In this document: positions 59,599 to 64,000 of the stretch, in pieces
How positions within the stretch are numbered: position 1 is the first letter of the stretch
Layout of the letters: each line of letters opens with the position of its first letter
Source of the DNA: Fibrella aquatilis
GTDB lineage: Bacteria > Bacteroidota > Bacteroidia > Cytophagales > Spirosomataceae
Assembly (NCBI RefSeq): GCF_017353255.1
Contig: NZ_JAFMYU010000006.1
Location: forward strand, 1 to 64,000
Reading direction: 5' to 3'
Length of the DNA: 64,000 bases
Notes under the pieces: model-generated
Told to the model about the DNA's origin: nothing
The model's database searches: none
The model's input: the letters and a program-made list of their open reading frames with translations, nothing else
Made by a program: the position numbers and the translations under genes

Positions 59599-62481
59599 AT
59601 GAACCGATTTATACGCCGTTGCAGCCTGCAACTGGCTTTTTTGCTTCCGCTTGGCGCAATGGCGCAACCCGCGTGGCCCGTCATTACACAGCAAGCCAAG
59701 CCCTGGACCCGCTGGTGGTGGATGGGTAGCGCCGTTAACAACGCCGACCTGACGCGGCTGCTCACCGACTACCAGAGGGCGGGCCTCGGCGGCGTAGAAA
59801 TCACCCCGATTTATGGCGTGAAAGGGGCCGAAGACCAGTTCACCAACTTCCTCTCTCCCACCTGGATGGACCGGCTGACGCACACGCTGACGGTGGCCAA
59901 ACGCCTCAATCTGGGTGTCGATCTGGCGCAGGCGTCGGGGTGGCCGTTTGGCGGACCGTGGGTAACGCCGACAGATGCGTGCAAGTACGTGGCATACAAA
60001 ACCTACACGCTGGCGGGGGGTGAATCGCTGGCCGAACGGGTCTTTTACGACCAAAAAGCCCTGGTACGGGCCGTGGGCGAACCCATCTCTATCGACAAGC
60101 TGACCGACCCGATTGCCCAAAACCCCGACCTGCAACGCCATGCTTTTGATCAGGTACGATTTCCCAAACCGCTACCCCTGCAAACGCTCATGGCCTACGC
60201 TAGTTCGGGTGGGCAGGTAGACCTCACAAAGCGTGTATCTGCCGACGGCAAGCTAAACTGGACAGCTCCGAAACTGCCTAAAAACGGTCAATGGACGCTC
60301 TACGCCCTGTTTCAGGGATGGCACGGCAAGCAGGTAGAACGCGCCGGACCGGGCGGCGAGGGCGACGTGATCGACCATTTTTCGCCCGCAGCCACGCAGC
60401 ATTACCTGGCCCGATTCGACGAGGCGTTTCGGGGGCGCAACGTAGGCGGCATCCGGGCGTTTTTCAATGATTCGTATGAAGTAGACGACGCGCAGGGCGA
60501 AGCCAACTGGACGCCGACCTTCTTTGCGGAATTCAAAAAACGACGGGGCTACGACCTGAAACCCTACCTGCCCGCCCTCTTTGGCAACGCCCTGGTCGGG
60601 CAGGATACCGCCGCGACCACCGCCCGTATCCTGTGCGATTACCGCGAAACCATTGGCGATCTGCTGCTCGAAAACTATACCCAAACCTGGGCCACCTGGT
60701 CGCACCAACGGGGGCAACGTATTCGTAATCAGGCGCACGGCTCACCGGCCAACATCCTCGATCTCTATGCCGCTACGGACATTCCCGAAGCGGAAGGTAC
60801 CGAACTGTTGCGCATCAAATTTGCTTCGTCGGCGGGAAACGTCACGGGCAAACCGCTGATTTCAGCGGAGTCGGCCACCTGGGATGATGAGCATTTTTTA
60901 TCAACGTTGAGCGGCATTAAAAAGACGATGGACCGCTACCTGCTGGGGGGCGTGAACCACACGTTTTATCACGGCACCAACTACTCGCCGCAGGCCGCCG
61001 CCTGGCCCGGCTGGCTGTTCTACGCCGCGGTCCATTTTAACCCCAATAATCCCTTCTGGACCGATTTTGGGCAGTTGAACCGCTACGTAGCCCGTTGCCA
61101 GGCCATGTTGCAACGGGGCAAACCGTACAACAACGTGCTGGTGTATCTGCCTATGTATGATGCCTACAGCCAAACCACCGTCCGGGCCGGGTCGCCGCCG
61201 TATTTGCTGCAACACTTCGACGGGATCGAGCACGGCTTTAAAAACCTGCCGGTGGCGCACATTGCTGAGGAGTTACTAGCCAGAGGCTATGCATTCGACT
61301 TCATCTCTGACCGGCAATTACTCGGTGTAAGCACCCGCCTGGGTAAGCTGCAAACGGGCGGCACTGCCTACCAGACTATCCTTGTTCCTGACGCCCGGCT
61401 GATGCCGCTAGGTACGATGCAACAGTTGTTAAAACTGGCTCAGCAAGGTGCAACGGTTATTTTTGTGAACAAGCTGCCTATCGACCTACCTGGCTTTGCC
61501 ACCCTTACCACCCGCCAAACGGCGTTCCGAAACCTGCTGGCCAATCTCTCCCTTTCACCCGACGAAAACGCCGCTGTCTGCGTAGCCAAAGCAGGCAAAG
61601 GCCGTATCCTGGTTGGTGCCGACGTAACCAGCTTGCTCACCCAAGCCGGTGTGTCCCGCGAACTAATGGCCGACGAAGGACTGACGTGTATGCGGCGGAA
61701 AGTAGGCCCAAAAACAATCTATTTCATTGTCAATCAACGTAGCGATTCCACCCGTGCGGGCTGGGTCACGCTGGCTACGTCAGCGAAGTCGGTGGCCTTA
61801 TTTAACCCCATGACCGGGCAAACAGGCATGGCCCGAATCAGGTCTGCCGCCAATGGTCTGGTTTCAGTTTATCTGCCGCTGGGACATCAGGAGGCCGTTT
61901 TGCTGGAAACATCGCCTACCGCTGTAGCTGGTCCGGCGTATCCTTATGCCACGCCATCGGGGCCAGCGCAACTCCTGGCCGGCCCCTGGACATTGCACTT
62001 CGTATCGGGTGGTCCTACCCTACCCGCGCCTGTTCAACTGCCCGGAATCCGGCTCTGGACCAACCTCCGCGATTCATCTATGAACGCCTTTTCGGGGTCG
62101 GCAACCTACACCACCACTTTTGCCAAACCTGATGGTTCAGCCGCAGCTTATCAACTCGATCTGGGCAAAGTATTCTCCAGTGCGCGGGTGACGATGAATG
62201 GGCAAAACATGGGTACGCTCATTGGCCCTGATTACCAGCTTTTCTTGCCCAGAAACAGCCTCCAAATGCAAAACACGCTGATTATCACCGTCTCGAACAG
62301 CATGGCTAACCGCATTATCAACCTCGACAAACAGGGTGTAGTCTGGCGTAACTTTTACAACATCAACTTCCCCGCCCGCTTCAAGGAAAACCGCGACGCC
62401 AACGGCCTCTTTACCACCAAAAATTGGTCTCCCCAACCCAGCGGGCTACTCGGACCGGTGACACTGACACCGTTGGAGTGA
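59599..62481 (+). CDS. Glycoside hydrolase family 106 alpha-L-rhamnosidase
   Basis: A 960-residue exported enzyme. After the signal peptide (residues 1-22), PWTRWWWMGSAVNNADLTRLL begins the catalytic part, and GGVEITPIYGVKGAEDQF and VDLAQASGWPFGGPWV follow. These are GH106 hallmarks. The later GKPLISAESATWDDEHF and VNHTFYHGTNYSPQAAAWPGW fit the barrel. The last 150 residues form a beta-sandwich domain. GH106 enzymes remove alpha-L-rhamnose from rhamnogalacturonan or other rhamnosides. Export and neighbours (mutarotase, cupin, transporter) support a pectin side. The TGA stop is part of the 46-nt inverted-repeat arm. Confidence 0.92.
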   Translation: MNRFIRRCSLQLAFLLPLGAMAQPAWPVITQQAKPWTRWWWMGSAVNNADLTRLLTDYQRAGLGGVEITPIYGVKGAEDQFTNFLSPTWMDRLTHTLTVAKRLNLGVDLAQASGWPFGGPWVTPTDACKYVAYKTYTLAGGESLAERVFYDQKALVRAVGEPISIDKLTDPIAQNPDLQRHAFDQVRFPKPLPLQTLMAYASSGGQVDLTKRVSADGKLNWTAPKLPKNGQWTLYALFQGWHGKQVERAGPGGEGDVIDHFSPAATQHYLARFDEAFRGRNVGGIRAFFNDSYEVDDAQGEANWTPTFFAEFKKRRGYDLKPYLPALFGNALVGQDTAATTARILCDYRETIGDLLLENYTQTWATWSHQRGQRIRNQAHGSPANILDLYAATDIPEAEGTELLRIKFASSAGNVTGKPLISAESATWDDEHFLSTLSGIKKTMDRYLLGGVNHTFYHGTNYSPQAAAWPGWLFYAAVHFNPNNPFWTDFGQLNRYVARCQAMLQRGKPYNNVLVYLPMYDAYSQTTVRAGSPPYLLQHFDGIEHGFKNLPVAHIAEELLARGYAFDFISDRQLLGVSTRLGKLQTGGTAYQTILVPDARLMPLGTMQQLLKLAQQGATVIFVNKLPIDLPGFATLTTRQTAFRNLLANLSLSPDENAAVCVAKAGKGRILVGADVTSLLTQAGVSRELMADEGLTCMRRKVGPKTIYFIVNQRSDSTRAGWVTLATSAKSVALFNPMTGQTGMARIRSAANGLVSVYLPLGHQEAVLLETSPTAVAGPAYPYATPSGPAQLLAGPWTLHFVSGGPTLPAPVQLPGIRLWTNLRDSSMNAFSGSATYTTTFAKPDGSAAAYQLDLGKVFSSARVTMNGQNMGTLIGPDYQLFLPRNSLQMQNTLIITVSNSMANRIINLDKQGVVWRNFYNINFPARFKENRDANGLFTTKNWSPQPSGLLGPVTLTPLE

Positions 62482-62584
62482 TTTACGACTTACGATGTAC
62501 GAATTACGATTTTTGCTGTCGCCAGCGTACCATTGCTTTGGCGACAGCAAAAATCGTAATTCGTAAATCGTACATCGTAAATCA
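62479..62584. repeat. Long intergenic inverted repeat, TTACGA word family
   Basis: Arms 62479-62524 and 62539-62584 (46 nt, three mismatches) enclose a 14-nt loop. The outer half is an array of TTACGA/TACGATG words; the inner half is TTTTTGCTGTCGCCA. The left arm contains the rhamnosidase stop codon, and the right arm ends 10 bp before the mutarotase ATG. Confidence 0.95.
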
Positions 62585-62594
62585 GCGCTTTTTC

Positions 62595-62909
62595 ATGCAG
62601 GAAATCGCCTTTCTCATGCGCCTGAAACTGGGCAACGAAGCGGAGTATCGCCGCCGACATGACGAGATATGGCCCGAACTGGCCGCCGCCCTCACCGAGG
62701 CGGGTATTCGCGACTATTCTATCTACCTGGACCGCGCCACAGGTACGTTGTTCGCCGTCCAAAAGCGCACCGATAGTCATACCGCCGATGCGCTGCCGGA
62801 TCATCCCGTCGTGAAACGCTGGTGGGCCTATATGGCTGATTTAATGGACGTTAACCCCGGTAATTCACCGGTATCCGTGCCGCTGGAGCGGGTGTTTCAT
62901 CAGGAATAG
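62595..62909 (+). CDS. rhaM: L-rhamnose mutarotase
   Basis: A 104-residue enzyme that interconverts the alpha and beta anomers of L-rhamnose. EIAFLMRLKLGNEAEYRRRHDEIWPEL, with its catalytic His (about residue 23), and RWWAYMADLM are conserved RhaM features. It follows the GH106 gene, so it would process released rhamnose. The start is fixed by the ATG at 62595 directly behind the inverted repeat. Its TAG stop (62907-62909) abuts the next inverted repeat. Confidence 0.93.
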   Translation: MQEIAFLMRLKLGNEAEYRRRHDEIWPELAAALTEAGIRDYSIYLDRATGTLFAVQKRTDSHTADALPDHPVVKRWWAYMADLMDVNPGNSPVSVPLERVFHQE

Positions 62910-63110
62910 TTGGTGGTTGGTGATTTGTAGTTTGTAGTTGGCTGACGCACGGCCGAACCGTCGGACCGCCCTCGACTGCGCTCGGGGTGACAGGCAAGTA
63001 GAGCAATCTTCTCGAATTGAGTCAAGGTGGTTGTCACCCCGAGCGCAGTCGAGGGCGGTCCGACGGTTCAGCCGTGCGTCAGCCAACCACCAACTACAAA
63101 CCACCAACCC
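62910..63110. repeat. Composite inverted repeat with REP-like core between rhaM and MFS gene
   Basis: The inner arms 62937-62992 and 63032-63087 are 56 nt with one mismatch and a 39-nt loop. They contain TTGGCTGACGCACGG, CCGTCGGACCGCC and a CTCGACTGCGCTCGGGGTG element. Outer, imperfectly paired words (TTGGTGG, TTTGTAG) extend to about 62910 and 63110. The reverse complement of the loop begins ACCACCTTGACTCAA, as at 53721. Confidence 0.95.
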
Positions 63111-63111
63111 T

Positions 63112-64000
63112 TTACAAAATCACCTCCTGCTGTGCGGCAAGTTGCGTGGCTTTGGTGGGGCGGTTGAGGAACTGCATGATGACCCAGGCAATGAGGTAAG
63201 CAGACCCACAGAAGATAAACAGGACGTTGTAACCGAGCGTTAGATTGCCAGCCTCCTTGTAATAATCCAGCAGCGGCCCAATGAGCCACTGGAACAAAAT
63301 GCCCCCAATAGACCCCGCCATGCCGCCAATACCAATCACTGAACTGACAGCCCGCTTGGGGAAGGTGTCGGACACGGTGGTGTAAATGGTGGCGCTCCAG
63401 GCCTGATGCGCGGCGGCGGCCAGGCTGATGAGGGCCACCGCCTGCCAGATGTCGGTGGCGAAGCGGGCCGTTATGATAGGCACCACGGCCAGCGCAAAAA
63501 AGAGCATCGACGTGCTGCGCGCCCTGGATACAACCCACCCCCGCCGAATCAGGTACGACGACAAATACCCGCCGCCAATGCTCCCAATAGTGGTGGCCGT
63601 ATAGATGATCACCAGCGGCCAGCTAGGCTTTTTGAGGTCCAGCTTAAACGTCGACGAGAAATAAGACGGCAGCCAGAAGAGGAAAAACCACCAGACAGGG
63701 TCGGTCATGAACTTGCCTACCACGAAGGCCCAGGTGCGCCGAATACGAAACAGCTGTGGCCAGCCCATAGCCGCGCCGGTGTCGGTGGCGGCTTCATTGT
63801 CGCTGTGGATGTACTGCACTTCGGCGGGCGTCACCCGCGACTGCCGCTCTGGAATTTCGTAGAAGATGAGCCAGAAAATAAGCCAGACAAAGCCAATGGC
63901 ACCCGTAAGCAGAAACGCCATCTCCCAGCCATAAACGCCTAATATCCAAGGCACTACTACCGGCGACACTACTGCCCCGATGTTGGCTCCTGAGTTAAAA
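63112..64000 (-). CDS. MFS transporter, ExuT/hexuronate type (partial at window end)
   Basis: At least 296 codons of an inner-membrane transporter; the frame continues beyond 64000 with FNSGANIGAVVSPVVVPWI, so the N-terminal third is outside. Features are WFFLFWLPSYFSSTF, GSIGGGYLSSYLIRRG and GGMAGSIGGILFQ, typical of the ACS/hexuronate MFS group (ExuT-like). With the KdgF-type cupin and rhamnosidase it is likely to import galacturonate or related pectin sugars, but rhamnose import is also possible. It converges with rhaM across the composite inverted repeat. Confidence 0.88.
   Translation of the reverse strand, partial: FNSGANIGAVVSPVVVPWILGVYGWEMAFLLTGAIGFVWLIFWLIFYEIPERQSRVTPAEVQYIHSDNEAATDTGAAMGWPQLFRIRRTWAFVVGKFMTDPVWWFFLFWLPSYFSSTFKLDLKKPSWPLVIIYTATTIGSIGGGYLSSYLIRRGWVVSRARSTSMLFFALAVVPIITARFATDIWQAVALISLAAAAHQAWSATIYTTVSDTFPKRAVSSVIGIGGMAGSIGGILFQWLIGPLLDYYKEAGNLTLGYNVLFIFCGSAYLIAWVIMQFLNRPTKATQLAAQQEVIL

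Overview
The window looks like chromosomal DNA from a GC-rich member of the Bacteroidota, most likely order Cytophagales (Spirosoma/Fibrella-like). This is inference. It rests on DUF4494 and DUF3098 proteins, a ftsX-DUF3098-uppP-truB-ribF cluster, a membrane LytTR regulator, -7 boxes of the Bacteroidota TAnnTTTG type, and two Tat-exported enzymes. Coding density is high. I saw no rRNA, tRNA, CRISPR array, intact insertion sequence, integrase or phage gene.

Layout. 0-9 kb: DUF4494 protein, a secreted intradiol-dioxygenase/redoxin fusion, a LytTR regulator convergent with and overlapping a universal stress protein, a TPR-bearing GT-C membrane glycosyltransferase, a secreted leucine-rich-repeat protein and agmatine deiminase. 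9-12 kb: a nucleotidyltransferase with a 63-residue partner, a nucleoside-type MFS permease and a GlsB-like membrane protein. 12-19 kb: a PhyH dioxygenase, an SDR, a serine hydrolase, then the ftsX to ribF housekeeping block. 19-29 kb: an orphan HigA-like antitoxin, an alpha-glucan phosphorylase homologue lacking the PLP lysine, a second SDR, a beta-barrel protein, a serine-biosynthesis operon (yheT-like hydrolase, SerB-SerA fusion, SerC), an NlpC/P60 peptidase and a rhomboid. 29-33 kb: a SAM-I riboswitch ahead of metY, then metX and clpP. 33-48 kb: hydrolases, a Tat-exported Gfo/Idh/MocA oxidoreductase, a low-complexity DUF6600-type protein, a DinB/lipase divergent pair with operator-like inverted repeats, an ADH/carboxylesterase operon and a class A beta-lactamase. 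48-56 kb: three DEAD-box helicases with different motif II sequences, GNAT, P450 and a LacI regulator. 56-58.6 kb: an AT-richer, partly decayed accessory island (SUKH-like protein, HigA with a possible HigB remnant, a two-gene cassette between two 3' remnants of one gene). 58.6-64 kb: a rhamnogalacturonan/pectin-use cluster (KdgF-type cupin, GH106 rhamnosidase, rhamnose mutarotase, ExuT-type transporter cut by the window end).

The most unusual content lies between the genes. About 17 intergenic spaces hold long, near-perfect inverted repeats, each nearly private to its locus. They are built in two layers. The outer arms are degenerate tandem arrays of 7-9 nt AT-rich words, from a few families reused at distant loci. 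The inner arms or loops carry a small set of GC-rich modules (GCTGACGCA, CGGTCCGCCG, a CTCGACT...GTGACA unit). They abut or contain the stop codons of flanking genes, sometimes write the last residues of a protein, occur inside functional operons (metY-metX, serBA-serC, truB-ribF, rhamnosidase-mutarotase) and in one case carry a promoter. I regard this repeat system as the best candidate for something undescribed. Its function (termination, 3'-end protection, or a mobile palindrome family) is open.
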